This document shows, in pieces, positions 1 to 8,751 of a stretch of DNA of 64,000 nt. The DNA is from Thermomicrobiales bacterium (GTDB lineage: Bacteria; Chloroflexota; Chloroflexia; Thermomicrobiales; UBA6265). The stretch spans positions 1 to 64,000 of the forward strand of contig JAWKPF010000019.1 of assembly GCA_041390825.1 (NCBI GenBank), written 5' to 3'. Position 1 is the stretch's first letter. The number at the start of each line of letters is the position of its first letter. The notes under the pieces are model-generated. The model was not told where the DNA came from and did not search any database. It saw only the letters and a program-made list of their open reading frames with translations. The position numbers were made by a program, and so were the translations under genes.

Positions 1-84
1 ACGGAGAGCAGCAGGATGCTGTTTGCAGGGTAGAATTCCCATGCCGGTTTGGCGCGATTGCATGAAACCATTCGAGATTGAACC

Positions 85-465
85 TTGATCACCTGTCCAA
101 ATTGCGCCTGGAGGAACCCGGCCGGCAGTCGATTTTGTGAAAATTGCGGCGCCGATCTCGAAACACTGAGCCGCTCATATCCGCAACAAACGCAGACATG
201 GCCGGAGCAAGCCGGCCTCCAGAGCGATGCGCAGCGCTTGTCGCCCGAGGACGACCCAACCTCTCCCGATTGGCGCATGGCTCCGTTGCCAGAGGAAGAG
301 ATGCCCAGACAGGGGCGTCGTGTCTGGATCTGGGTGCTCGTCGTTGCGCTGCTCGTATGCCTGACGTTCTGTGTGGTCTCCTTTGGCTGGTTGGGGTACA
401 CCGACTCGGGCCAGAATTTCCAAACGCGCGTCGCAGAGGAAGAACGCAACAACGCAGGCGATTGA
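85..465 (+). CDS. Zinc-ribbon single-pass membrane protein
   Basis: A 126-residue protein of unknown function. It opens with a zinc-ribbon pair of CxxC knuckles (CPNC at residues 4-7 and CENC at 18-21), the compact ribbon found at the N-terminus of many small bacterial membrane proteins. A polar linker of about 55 residues follows, then one strongly hydrophobic segment (about residues 80-105) and a short polar tail. The start is TTG at 85, since it is the only start that keeps the whole ribbon, but no clear Shine-Dalgarno precedes it. A TAGAAT -10-like box lies near 32. The gene converges on pnp and shares a hairpin terminator with it. The ribbon is clear; the role is not. Confidence 0.65.
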   Translation: MITCPNCAWRNPAGSRFCENCGADLETLSRSYPQQTQTWPEQAGLQSDAQRLSPEDDPTSPDWRMAPLPEEEMPRQGRRVWIWVLVVALLVCLTFCVVSFGWLGYTDSGQNFQTRVAEEERNNAGD

Positions 466-490
466 GCGCCTTGACCAGCTCATTCATGCA

Positions 491-519
491 AGAAGGCCGG
501 TCATTGCGACCGGCCTTCT
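491..519. terminator. Bidirectional hairpin between convergent genes
   Basis: A perfect 12-bp stem (AGAAGGCCGGTC with its complement) closes a 5-nt loop in the 77-nt gap between the zinc-ribbon gene and the 3' end of pnp. Neither strand has a good T run, so it may act as a weak terminator or as a 3' end barrier for both convergent transcripts. Confidence 0.6.
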
Positions 520-542
520 GGATCCGATTTAGCGTGTTGCCG

Positions 543-2768
543 TTAGTCTCGCCGCGGACCACGGTCCCGGTTGCCGCCATCGCGGCGCGGACCCCGATCG
601 CCATCGCGGCGCTGCGGGCGCGGGCGCTCTTCCGGCATTTCACCGGTAATGGCAGCACGGCGAGAGAGGCTGACCTTCCCGTTCGGCGCGACGTCGATCA
701 CCATCACGGTGATCTCATCGCCAACCTGGAACAGGTCTTCGACCTTCGCAACGCGGATGGCCGGGTCTTCCGAGAGCTCCGAGATGTGGACGAGACCGTC
801 GCGGCCGGGAACGAGCTCCACGAATGCGCCATACGGCATGATGCTGACGATCTTGCCGTTGTAGATATCACCCTTCTCGATGCGGATTTCCTGCGTGAGG
901 CTGCGGATCTTCTCGACGGCCTTTTCAGCGCCAACGGGATCAGTGGATGCGATCGAAACGGTGCCGTCGTCCTGGATATCGATCTTGGTGCCGGTCTCTT
1001 CCTGAATCGACCGAATCATCTTGCCGCCCGGGCCGATGATCGCGCCGATCTTCTCCGGATTGACCTTGAGCGTGGTCACGCGAGGAGCGTAGCGTGAGAG
1101 CTCCTCGCGCGGAACGCTGATCGTTTCGGCCATCTTCTCGAGGATGAACATGCGGCCCGCGTTCGCCTGGGCAAGCGCCTCCCGCATGAGCTCGAAGGAA
1201 AGTCCGCGGATCTTGATGTCCATCTGGATCGCGGTGACGCCTTCACTGGTGCCGGCTACCTTGAAGTCCATGTCTCCCAGCGCGTCCTCGATTCCCTGGA
1301 TGTCCGAGAGAATCGTGTAGGCGCCGGTTTCGGCATCGGTGACCAACCCCATCGCGATACCAGCGACTGGAGCGCTGATCGGCACGCCTGCGTCCATAAG
1401 GGACATGGTGCTGCCGCAAACACTGGCCATCGAGGAGGAACCGTTCGAGCTCAGCACCTCAGAAACAAGGCGAATGGTGTACGGGAAATCGGCATCGGGC
1501 GGCAAGACTGCTTTCAGCGCGCGTTCCGCCAGCGCACCGTGACCAATGTCGCGACGGCTTGCGCCGCGCAGGCGCCGGACCTCCCCAACGCTGAACGGCG
1601 GGAAGTTGTAGTGGTGGATGTAGCGCTTGCTGACCTCGGGCGAAATCGAGTCGAGTCGCTGCTCCTCGGCCGCCGAACCGAGCGTGGCAATCGTGAGGAC
1701 CTGCGTCTGGCCGCGAGTGAAGATGGCCGAGCCGTGCGTGCGGGGAAGCACGCCGACCTCCGACCAGATCGGGCGTATGTCACCCGGACGACGTCCATCC
1801 GGACGCAGCCCGTCGCTCAGGATGGCGTCGCGCACGATGCCTTTGAGCAGCTTGTCGAAGGCGTCGCCGACTTCTTTGGATCCGTAGGCTGCTTCATCGC
1901 CTTCGATTGCGGCGGAGAACTGCTCGATCGCGCCTTTGCGGACCTCGTCGGTCCCCTCCATGCGCATCACCTTGTCGGGGTTGTTGACCGCGGCGCGCAG
2001 CTGTTCGCCGACGACGCGCTCGACTTTGGCGAAGAGTTCCTTGTCATCCTCGGCAACAGGAACGTCCCATTTCTCGACGCCCGCGGCATCGACCAGGTCG
2101 AACTGCGTCGCGACGATCTGTTTGATCTCCTGATGCGCTGCCTCGATGGCGCGAATCAGGGTGACTTCGTCGATCTCATTGGCCTCGCCTTCAACCATCA
2201 TGATCGCGTCGGACGTTCCGGCCACAACCATGTCGAGGTCGCTCTCTTCGAGATCCTGCAGGCTGGGATTGATGACGATCTCGCCGTCGAACATGCCGAC
2301 GCGCACTGCGCCGACGGGTCCTTCGAACGGAATCGGGGAGATCATCAATGCAGCGGAAGCGCCGATGATCGAAAGGAGCGCCGGATCATTCTCCTGGTCC
2401 GCGGAAAGGACCGACGAGATGATTTGAACTTCATTCCGGTAGCCCTTCGGGAAGAGCGGGCGGATCGGACGGTCGGTCAACCGCGCCGAGAGAATTGCGT
2501 TCTCGGTCGGGCGGCCTTCGCGCTTGATGAACCCGCCGGGAATCTTTCCGGCGGCGTACATCTTTTCCTCATAGTCGACCGAAAGTGGGAAGAAGTCCTG
2601 GTCTTCGCGCGCGGTGCGGTCACCACCAGCGGTGACGAGCACAACCGACTCACCATAGCTGACGAGCACAGCGCCCTGAGCCTGCTCGGCCAGGCGACCG
2701 GTTTCCAGTGTGAGTGTGCGGCCAGCAATCTCGACGCTGGCAGTATGTACCTTGGGCTTGTTTGTCAT
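543..2768 (-). CDS. pnp: Polyribonucleotide nucleotidyltransferase (PNPase)
   Basis: A 741-residue 3'-5' phosphorolytic exoribonuclease that works as a trimer in RNA turnover. The order is standard: two RNase PH cores separated by a helical domain, then a KH domain (near residue 560, motif IGAIIGPGGKMIR) and an S1 domain (about 625-695). The second core has the GSSSMASVCG and SDIQGIEDALGDMDFK blocks typical of the active half. The last 30 residues are a repetitive Arg/Asp/Gly-rich tail, probably a disordered RNA-binding extension. Start ATG 2768 has GGAGG upstream. The gene lies 299 nt downstream of rpsO on the same strand, the widespread rpsO-pnp arrangement, with a hairpin-rich leader between them. 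Confidence 0.97.
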   Translation of the reverse strand: MTNKPKVHTASVEIAGRTLTLETGRLAEQAQGAVLVSYGESVVLVTAGGDRTAREDQDFFPLSVDYEEKMYAAGKIPGGFIKREGRPTENAILSARLTDRPIRPLFPKGYRNEVQIISSVLSADQENDPALLSIIGASAALMISPIPFEGPVGAVRVGMFDGEIVINPSLQDLEESDLDMVVAGTSDAIMMVEGEANEIDEVTLIRAIEAAHQEIKQIVATQFDLVDAAGVEKWDVPVAEDDKELFAKVERVVGEQLRAAVNNPDKVMRMEGTDEVRKGAIEQFSAAIEGDEAAYGSKEVGDAFDKLLKGIVRDAILSDGLRPDGRRPGDIRPIWSEVGVLPRTHGSAIFTRGQTQVLTIATLGSAAEEQRLDSISPEVSKRYIHHYNFPPFSVGEVRRLRGASRRDIGHGALAERALKAVLPPDADFPYTIRLVSEVLSSNGSSSMASVCGSTMSLMDAGVPISAPVAGIAMGLVTDAETGAYTILSDIQGIEDALGDMDFKVAGTSEGVTAIQMDIKIRGLSFELMREALAQANAGRMFILEKMAETISVPREELSRYAPRVTTLKVNPEKIGAIIGPGGKMIRSIQEETGTKIDIQDDGTVSIASTDPVGAEKAVEKIRSLTQEIRIEKGDIYNGKIVSIMPYGAFVELVPGRDGLVHISELSEDPAIRVAKVEDLFQVGDEITVMVIDVAPNGKVSLSRRAAITGEMPEERPRPQRRDGDRGPRRDGGNRDRGPRRD

Positions 2769-2824
2769 AAACGTGAATATCCTCCGCCGGGAGCCACTGG
2801 GGTCCCGGTGCGTGGGAACGCAGG

Positions 2825-2896
2825 CCCGTCACCGCGACGGGTCCGGTCCGGCTGGGAGGAGCTGGAGCGTGCCGGCGAGCTGCTCCGGCAGGCTCC
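2825..2896 (-). promoter_or_regulatory. pnp leader hairpins
   Basis: Upstream of pnp two stems can be read. One has 12 positions with one mismatch, pairing 2864-2875 with 2885-2896 around a 9-nt loop. The other is a 6-bp stem, 2825-2830 with 2836-2841. In Enterobacteria a long pnp leader stem is cut by RNase III and then bound by PNPase for autoregulation. A similar role here is inferred from position and structure only. Confidence 0.45.
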
Positions 2897-2961
2897 AAGT
2901 CCTCGATCAGCACGGACTGCTTCGAAACGAGAAGAGCCTCCTTTCTGGTCTGGCAACGCAA

Positions 2962-2990
2962 ACGGCTCAGGATGCGTGATCCCGAGCCGT
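2962..2990 (-). terminator. Hairpin downstream of rpsO (attenuator-like)
   Basis: ACGGCTC at 2962-2968 pairs with GAGCCGT at 2984-2990. The stem extends inward by GGAT/ATCC after one A:C mismatch, around a 5-nt loop. On the minus strand it is followed by TTTGCGTT. It sits 78 nt after the rpsO stop and could partly terminate rpsO transcripts or mark a processing site before pnp. Confidence 0.45.
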
Positions 2991-3067
2991 CGCGATTCGA
3001 ACCATGTGGCAAGTTGGCGAGCCTGAACGGGTTGCCAGAACGAGCGGCTCGCTGGTCCACCAACGGG

Positions 3068-3337
3068 CTACTTGCGCAGTCCGTGCCGGGCGATGGTGGC
3101 GCGATAGCGCTCCACATCGGTGCGGCTGAGATAGGCGAGGAGCCGTCGCCGCTTGCCCACCATCATCAGCAGGCCGCGTCGTGAGTGGTGATCGTGTTTG
3201 TTTGCGCGCAGATGATCGGTGAGCTGGTTGATGCGCTCGGTGAGCAGTGCAATCTGCACCTCGGGCGAGCCGGTGTCGCCCTCGTGCGTTCGCACCTGCG
3301 AGATGATGGTTTCCTTTTCAGCCGTCGAAAGCGCCAT
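3068..3337 (-). CDS. rpsO: 30S ribosomal protein S15
   Basis: An 89-residue S15, full length for the family. It binds 16S rRNA helices near the platform and is an early assembly protein. The recognisable core runs from residue 12 (QVRTHEGDTGSPEVQIALL) to the C-terminal KRRRLLAYLSRTDVERY helix. Start ATG 3337 is preceded by GGAGGA at good spacing. It is the first gene of the rpsO-pnp unit. An extended -10 element lies about 70 nt upstream (3409-3417). Nothing is unusual in the protein. Confidence 0.97.
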   Translation of the reverse strand: MALSTAEKETIISQVRTHEGDTGSPEVQIALLTERINQLTDHLRANKHDHHSRRGLLMMVGKRRRLLAYLSRTDVERYRATIARHGLRK

Positions 3338-3408
3338 TCAGGCGTATCCTCCATTGAGTATCCGTGCGCACAACAGCGACACGTGCAGTCCGAGAACCAC
3401 AGCCGGTG

Positions 3409-3417
3409 AGTATAGCA
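3409..3417 (-). promoter_or_regulatory. Extended -10 promoter for rpsO
   Basis: On the minus strand TGC-TATACT reads as an extended -10 element. No convincing -35 box lies 17 nt upstream, consistent with extended -10 promoters. The transcript would have a leader of about 65 nt. Confidence 0.5.
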
Positions 3418-3492
3418 CGGGGGCCGGGGCGCTCACCCATACGATGAGCCGAACAACTATGCTATTCAGGTCGAAAACCCGAAGGAGGCAGG

Positions 3493-4359
3493 ATGCTCGG
3501 AATCATTGGTGGAAGCGGACTTTATGACTTGCCCGATCTGGAATTCGTAGATCGCGTGCTTCCCGATACGCCATTTGGGTTTCCGAGCGATGAGATCACC
3601 ATCGGCAGAATCGACGGTCGCGAGATCGCATTCCTGAGCCGGCACGGCAGGGGACATCGTCTGACTCCGACCGAGCTGCCGTATCAGGCCAACATCTACG
3701 CGCTCAAACAGATCGGTGTCGATCGAGTCGTGACGGTCAGCGCGGTAGGCAGCTTGCGTGAGGATCTCCCGCCGCGCACGGCGGTCTTGCCCGACCAGAT
3801 CATCGACCGCACGGTGTCGCGCCCGCGCAGTTTCTTCGGTGAGGGGTCTGTGGCGCATGTAGGTATTGCCGATCCCTTCTGCAGCCAACTCTCCGGGCAG
3901 ATTGCCGATGCGTCGGTGGCGGTGGGACGTCCAGTTGCAAGGGGCGGGACGTATATCTGCATCGAGGGGCCGCAGTTCTCCACCAAGGCGGAATCGCGCC
4001 TCTATCGTTCGTGGGGATGCGCGGTCATTGGCATGACTGCCATGCCGGAAGCGCGGCTCGCGCGGGAAGCCGAGCTTTGCTACGCGACCGTGGCAATGGT
4101 GACCGATTTCGATGTTTGGCACGATGCTGCGGGAGAGGTGACGGTCGACATGGTTGTCGCGAACCATGGCGCAAATCTGGAGACAGCGCGCGCCATCCTT
4201 GGCGAGCTTGCCAGGACCGATCTGGGCGAGCGGACCTGTGGTTGCGGAAACGCGCTGGCCGGAGCGATCGTTACCGATCCAGCGGTCATTCCACCGCTGA
4301 CCAGACAAAAGATCGGCATCATCGCCGATCGCTATCTCCCGCCACCGGAGCATCGTTGA
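3493..4359 (+). CDS. mtnP: S-methyl-5'-thioadenosine phosphorylase
   Basis: A 288-residue PNP/UDP-phosphorylase family enzyme that cleaves 5'-methylthioadenosine to adenine and 5-methylthioribose-1-phosphate in methionine salvage. MTAP-type landmarks are present: GSGLYD at 7-12, the phosphate-binding RHGRGH near residue 52, the TPTELPYQANIYALK block, EGPQFSTKAESR near 158, and the purine-specificity TDFDVWH near 206. A purely related inosine or guanosine phosphorylase is less likely because of the TDFDVWH segment. Start ATG 3493 has AAGGAGG ahead of it. Its TGA overlaps the TTG start of the next gene, so the two are translationally coupled although their functions differ. Confidence 0.9.
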   Translation: MLGIIGGSGLYDLPDLEFVDRVLPDTPFGFPSDEITIGRIDGREIAFLSRHGRGHRLTPTELPYQANIYALKQIGVDRVVTVSAVGSLREDLPPRTAVLPDQIIDRTVSRPRSFFGEGSVAHVGIADPFCSQLSGQIADASVAVGRPVARGGTYICIEGPQFSTKAESRLYRSWGCAVIGMTAMPEARLAREAELCYATVAMVTDFDVWHDAAGEVTVDMVVANHGANLETARAILGELARTDLGERTCGCGNALAGAIVTDPAVIPPLTRQKIGIIADRYLPPPEHR

Positions 4360-5687
4360 TTCGACCAATTTCGACATACCAGTACGGCCCCAATCTCCTT
4401 CTCGTTGGCGCTAGCCTGGTCGTCACCGCGCTTGGGATGGGAGCCGTCTATCTCGCAGAGCGTCCGGGCTCCTTCCGCAGCTCCCTTGAATTCCGCGCCC
4501 TGGTGATCTATCTGGCCACGGTGATCGGTGTCTTCCTCTCGTTCCGTCTTGGCAATTTCGCCGGGGACCAATTTCTTCTTCCGGTCATCGCGTTGCTGAG
4601 TGGTTTTGGCCTCATCGTCGCAGTGCGCATGCAGCCTGATCTCCAGGAGGTGCGTGGTTTCCAGATCGCCATTGGCGAGCGGCAGCTGGCCTACCTGGTC
4701 GCCGGATTCCTGCTCATGTGGGGGGTTGCGGTTTTCTTTCCGAATCCAACGTTTCTTGCCAATTGGCGATACAGCGTGCTGTTTGGTGGGATTGCGCTGT
4801 TGGTCGTCACCGCGGCCATTGGCAGCACCGTCAATGGCGCGCGGCTGTGGATCACTGTCGGAGGGGTGCAGATCCAGACGGCAGAACTCGTCAAGGTCGC
4901 ACTCGTCATTTTTCTGGCCGCCTACCTTTCCGAGAACGAGCAGTTGATCGGATCGAGCTGGAAGGTCGGATGGTTCGACTTGCCGCCGATACCTTATCTG
5001 GCGCCGATGGGCGTCATGTGGGGGCTTTGCCTGGTGGCGCTCGTGCTGCTGAACGACCTGGGAACGGCGCTGCTCTTTTTTCTGCTCTTTCTCGTCTTGC
5101 TCTACGTCGCGAGCGGCCGGTCGTCGTATGTGCTGCTCGGGCTTCTGGCATTTGTTGGCGGCGCGCTGCTCGCCTATTTCCTTTTCGACCGGGTTCAGCT
5201 TCGCATCGAAAACTGGATCGACCCATGGCAGCACCCCTACACGGGTGGCTATCAGCAGATTCAGTCCGACTACGCAATATCGAGCGGCGGTATTGCGGGT
5301 GTTGGCCCCGGAATGGGGCAACCGTGGCAGATTCCCGAGGTTCAGACCGACTACGTGGTCGCCGTGATCGGCGAGGAGTGGGGGCTGATCGGCATCGTCA
5401 CCCTGTTGGGACTCTATGCCGTGCTGACGGTCCGCGGGATGATGATTGCGCTGCGAACCTCCGACTCGTTTCTCCGGCTGCTGGCGGTCGGGCTGACCGC
5501 CTCGCTGGCCATCCAGGCGCTGGTCATCTTGGGCGGAGTCTTTCGGTTGTTGCCGCTTACCGGCGTGACTACGCCGTTCGTGTCGTATGGCGGAAGCTCG
5601 TTGTTGGTTTCCTTCGGCATTGCCGGTTTGCTCTTACGTATCTCGGATATCGGAGAGCGGCAAGCGAGAGCGCGCTATGACGCCTGA
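4356..5687 (+). CDS. RodA/FtsW/SpoVE-family peptidoglycan polymerase
   Basis: A 443-residue SEDS glycosyltransferase that would polymerise lipid II into glycan strands in the cytoplasmic membrane. About ten hydrophobic segments are visible. SEDS signatures are the long extracellular stretch HPYTGGYQQIQSDYAISSGG followed by PEVQTDYVVAVIGEEWGLIG (the conserved TD..F/Y..A..EE..G pattern) and a C-terminal PFVSYGGSSLL. The N-terminal 120 residues resemble the longer actinobacterial-type FtsW/RodA. The TTG start at 4356 overlaps the mtnP stop and is preceded by GGAG. The gene overlaps the following PBP by 11 nt, the usual SEDS-class B PBP partnership. Whether it serves elongation (RodA) or division (FtsW) cannot be told from the sequence alone. 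Confidence 0.88.
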   Translation: MIRPISTYQYGPNLLLVGASLVVTALGMGAVYLAERPGSFRSSLEFRALVIYLATVIGVFLSFRLGNFAGDQFLLPVIALLSGFGLIVAVRMQPDLQEVRGFQIAIGERQLAYLVAGFLLMWGVAVFFPNPTFLANWRYSVLFGGIALLVVTAAIGSTVNGARLWITVGGVQIQTAELVKVALVIFLAAYLSENEQLIGSSWKVGWFDLPPIPYLAPMGVMWGLCLVALVLLNDLGTALLFFLLFLVLLYVASGRSSYVLLGLLAFVGGALLAYFLFDRVQLRIENWIDPWQHPYTGGYQQIQSDYAISSGGIAGVGPGMGQPWQIPEVQTDYVVAVIGEEWGLIGIVTLLGLYAVLTVRGMMIALRTSDSFLRLLAVGLTASLAIQALVILGGVFRLLPLTGVTTPFVSYGGSSLLVSFGIAGLLLRISDIGERQARARYDA

Positions 5688-7263
5688 TTGGTTGACCGAT
5701 ACTCGTCTCATCATGCTCTTGTGGGCGCTGGTAGCGCTTGTGGCGTTCGGCTTCGGGTTCAGCCGCCGCTGCCGGCCACCAAGCATCGACCGGCAGATTT
5801 CCATCGTTTCCGCGGCCATAGGCGCCGTGCTCATCATCCTCGGGGTGCAGGCCGCACGCTATACGGTTTTTCAGCAACGCGCGATCGCCGGGCGGGTCGG
5901 TACTGATCCATCGACAGAGGAAGTGGTTGCCAATCCCCGCCAGACGAGCAACGACCTCACATCCCCGCGCGGGGCGATTCTGGCCGCGGACGGCACACGC
6001 ATTGCCTGGTCGGAACCAAAGGGTGACATCTACACCCGCTTCTACGGCGATGCCGCGCTGGCGCCCGTGGCCGGCTTTTTCTCGCCGTTGCTCTACGGAA
6101 AATCGGGACTGGAGTCCACGTGGGACGCTGCGCTTTCCGGCGAAGGGGGGCGCTCGTTGCTCGATCAGCTCGCCGGTAGCGTCGGACTGAGCGACTCCGG
6201 ACCACTCGATCTCGTTCTCACGATCGATCCAGCGATCCAGCGCGAGGCAGTGCAATTGTTGAGCGGCAGCACAGGGGCCGCTATCGTGATCGAACCGGCC
6301 ACGGGAGCGGTTCTCGCCATCGCGAGCTCACCCGCGGTCGATCCCGTGCCGCTGGCTGCCGTGACGCAGGCGCAAGTCAATCCGGCGCGAGCAGCCTGGC
6401 AGCAACTGCTGGACGATCCAGCGCGACCGCTCGTTCGCCGGGCAACCGAGGGGCTCTATCCGCCCGGATCGACGTTCAAGGTGGTGACCGCGGCGGCTGG
6501 CATCGGTTCGGGCGAGGTCGCGCCCGACACGTTGTTCGAGGACAACGGGTTCATCGAGATCGACGGGCACTTCATCGAAGAAGCGAACCGGCCCGACGAG
6601 ACGATCGACCTGTGGACGTTGGCCGATGGGTTCGCCTATTCGCTCAACATCGTTTTCGCTCAGGTGGGCCTGCAGATTGGGCGGACGATTCTGGAAGAGC
6701 AAGCGTCAGCGTTCGGGATCGGAGAGCCTATTCCGTTCGATGAACCGGTGAGCCGGGGACAGATTGCGGGGAGCGACGATTTTCTCGATTCCCGCGCAGC
6801 GTTGGCGGACACCGCGTTCGGTCAGGGAGAGTTGCTGGTGACTCCCTTGCATATGGCGCTCGTGGCGGCGGCTGTGGCGAATGACGGTGTGCTCATGCGG
6901 CCGTATCTCGTGGAACGCCTGCAGGATCGGAATGGGAAGATCGTTTCTTCCTCCGAACCGAGCAAACTGCACGACGCGCTCGATCAACAAACCGCAGGAA
7001 TCATGCAAGGATTGATGGTCGACGCAGTCGAATGGGGTTACGCAGCCTCCGCGTTGCTGCCTGGGTACCGTGTGGGTGGCAAGACAGGGACCGCCGAGAG
7101 CGGTGGCGAAACGCCGCACGGGTGGTTCATCGGATTTGCGGGAGAAAGTGAGCCGCGGGTGGCGGTTTCGGTCGTGCTGGAACATGGCGGAGAGGGTGGA
7201 GGGCGACCGGCGGAGATCGGCGCGCAGTTGCTCGCGAGCGCGTTGCGGAGCGCGCCGGGTTGA
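5677..7263 (+). CDS. Class B penicillin-binding protein (transpeptidase)
   Basis: A 528-residue D,D-transpeptidase that crosslinks peptidoglycan and pairs with the SEDS protein encoded just upstream. The serine transpeptidase motifs are complete: STFK at residues 265-268 (nucleophile Ser265), SLN at 322-324 and KTG at 469-471. Two hydrophobic segments lie at the N-terminus (about residues 11-28 and 41-60), one more than the single anchor usual for class B PBPs. The non-catalytic domain is short, as in the actinobacterial PbpA type. ATG 5677 is used because it lies within the upstream gene's end (11-nt overlap) with a purine-rich GGAGAG before it. Confidence 0.9.
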   Translation: MTPDWLTDTRLIMLLWALVALVAFGFGFSRRCRPPSIDRQISIVSAAIGAVLIILGVQAARYTVFQQRAIAGRVGTDPSTEEVVANPRQTSNDLTSPRGAILAADGTRIAWSEPKGDIYTRFYGDAALAPVAGFFSPLLYGKSGLESTWDAALSGEGGRSLLDQLAGSVGLSDSGPLDLVLTIDPAIQREAVQLLSGSTGAAIVIEPATGAVLAIASSPAVDPVPLAAVTQAQVNPARAAWQQLLDDPARPLVRRATEGLYPPGSTFKVVTAAAGIGSGEVAPDTLFEDNGFIEIDGHFIEEANRPDETIDLWTLADGFAYSLNIVFAQVGLQIGRTILEEQASAFGIGEPIPFDEPVSRGQIAGSDDFLDSRAALADTAFGQGELLVTPLHMALVAAAVANDGVLMRPYLVERLQDRNGKIVSSSEPSKLHDALDQQTAGIMQGLMVDAVEWGYAASALLPGYRVGGKTGTAESGGETPHGWFIGFAGESEPRVAVSVVLEHGGEGGGRPAEIGAQLLASALRSAPG

Positions 7264-7333
7264 TACGGAGATTTGGGCGTACGTACGCCGAAAACTGATC
7301 GCTGAATCAGTCGGAAAATGTCCGCAAATGCGG

Positions 7334-7339
7334 TAGAAT
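7334..7339 (+). promoter_or_regulatory. -10 box for a possibly leaderless mRNA
   Basis: TAGAAT lies only 5 nt upstream of the ATG at 7345, so transcription would start at or next to the start codon. No good -35 is seen. There is no Shine-Dalgarno before 7345, which fits a leaderless message. Confidence 0.35.
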
Positions 7340-7344
7340 TATCT

Positions 7345-7734
7345 ATGCGAAATTCTGGTATCGAACTTGCAGAGCGCCTGCGCAGACGGCAGTTCGAACG
7401 GATGGTTCGCAAAGCGGTCGACTCGCTGCCGGCGGCAATCCATTCGATGATGGAAAACGTCGAGATCGTCGTCGAAGATGAGCCAGCGATAGAGCAGCGG
7501 GGCGGCGAGGACGATGGCCCGTTCGGACTTTACGAGGGCACTCCTCTGACCGAGCGCACGTCGTTCTATGGTTTGACGCTTCCGGACAAGATCACGATTT
7601 TCCGCGGTCCGCTGGAACGCGCGACCGCAACCCCGAGCGAGCTCTACGCCGAGGTGCAGACCACCGTGATTCACGAGGTCGCGCATCACTTTGGCATGGA
7701 TGAAGACCAGATCGCCGAGCTCGGTTGGGAATAG
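7345..7734 (+). CDS. Zincin-like metallopeptidase family protein
   Basis: A 129-residue protein of the small single-domain zincin-like family. The zinc-binding motif HEVAHHFGMDE sits near residue 110, giving the HExxH helix plus a downstream acidic ligand. A conserved strand block (ITIFRGPLE) and the YAEVQTTVIHE lead-in are also family-like. The natural substrate of this family is unknown. Start ATG 7345 is chosen over ATG 7318 because a TAGAAT -10 box lies between them. A membrane protein gene follows 20 nt downstream. Confidence 0.75.
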   Translation: MRNSGIELAERLRRRQFERMVRKAVDSLPAAIHSMMENVEIVVEDEPAIEQRGGEDDGPFGLYEGTPLTERTSFYGLTLPDKITIFRGPLERATATPSELYAEVQTTVIHEVAHHFGMDEDQIAELGWE

Positions 7735-7754
7735 ACGAGGAGCAACCGGCCCAG

Positions 7755-8738
7755 ATGGCGTCTCCGGCGCACGAAGCCACCGGCAAGAAGCATCAGAAGA
7801 AACCGGCATCGATCACGGAAGTGATTGCCGCCGCCGCCGATGTGGTCATTGCTCGGCCGCTGTTGATGATTGCCCCTGTGCTGCTCGATTGCTACTACCT
7901 GCTTGGCTGGCGCATCACTCCGGGAAGCACCTTCGATCATCTGCGATCCGAGCTGATGAGCCGTGGGACCTCTTCTGGAGACTGGATCTCCGAGCAACTC
8001 GGGAAAGCGTCCAGCGTCGATCTGACTGGCCTGGCGGCGTTTGCGGTGCCGTCGCTTTTTCCTGATACGAATGACAAGGTCTATCGTCCGTTCGCGCGAA
8101 CCGCGATTGCGCTCGACAACTGGGGCGCGCTCATGCTGGCGGCCGTGGTGATGATCGGGGTATCGATGTTCCTGTTCGGGTTCGTCGGCCTCTGGCTTGC
8201 CGATTCCGGTCTGAATCGCACGCGGACCTGGGATGAGCGGGCGCGACTCGGTCCGGTCGTTGGCGGCCGGTTCCTACTCATGGCGTTATTAGTGGCGGCG
8301 ATGTTGCTGATGCTGCTCGCCCCCTTTCTCTTCGCCATGGTCGTAGCCTCGGGCGCGGAGGTCAGCCTGGAAAGTCTCGTAGTGTCCGTCGGTGTGCTCG
8401 GTTTCCTTGCGCTGTACGTGCTTTTCTACTTTGCACCCGACTCGCTGCTGATCGACCTGGCTGGTCCGGTGCAGGCATTGAGAGCAAGCTCGTCGGTGGT
8501 TCGCCGCAACTTTGGCGTCACCGTCTTGTTCGTCATCGTTTCGATTTTCATTTCCATCGGCCTGGCCGATGTCTGGGACCGGTTGGCGACCAATGCCCCC
8601 GGTCTGGCGATCGCGATCGTTGCAAACGCATTCGTCGGATGCGTGCTGTGGATTGCATCGCTGCTGTTCTACAGCGAGCGCTCGCAGGTGCTTGCATCCG
8701 AACGAGCCGCACCCACCGGCCTGCGCTCGATTACGTAA
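7755..8738 (+). CDS. Multi-pass membrane protein of unknown function
   Basis: About 327 residues with six likely membrane segments. The first is near residues 30-50, with others at about 120-145, 175-205, 215-240, 260-285 and 290-310. No catalytic motif is recognised. Long helical segments with paired Ala/Leu/Val stretches resemble the broad glycerophosphodiester phosphodiesterase-like or YihY-like integral membrane proteins, but I cannot assign a family. ATG 7755 is preferred, with GAGGAG 14 nt upstream. A TTG at 7725 overlapping the metallopeptidase stop is the alternative start. Its TAA lies within the gyrB Shine-Dalgarno region, so it is probably cotranscribed with gyrB. Confidence 0.55.
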   Translation: MASPAHEATGKKHQKKPASITEVIAAAADVVIARPLLMIAPVLLDCYYLLGWRITPGSTFDHLRSELMSRGTSSGDWISEQLGKASSVDLTGLAAFAVPSLFPDTNDKVYRPFARTAIALDNWGALMLAAVVMIGVSMFLFGFVGLWLADSGLNRTRTWDERARLGPVVGGRFLLMALLVAAMLLMLLAPFLFAMVVASGAEVSLESLVVSVGVLGFLALYVLFYFAPDSLLIDLAGPVQALRASSSVVRRNFGVTVLFVIVSIFISIGLADVWDRLATNAPGLAIAIVANAFVGCVLWIASLLFYSERSQVLASERAAPTGLRSIT

Positions 8739-8751
8739 GGAGTTCTCTTCT

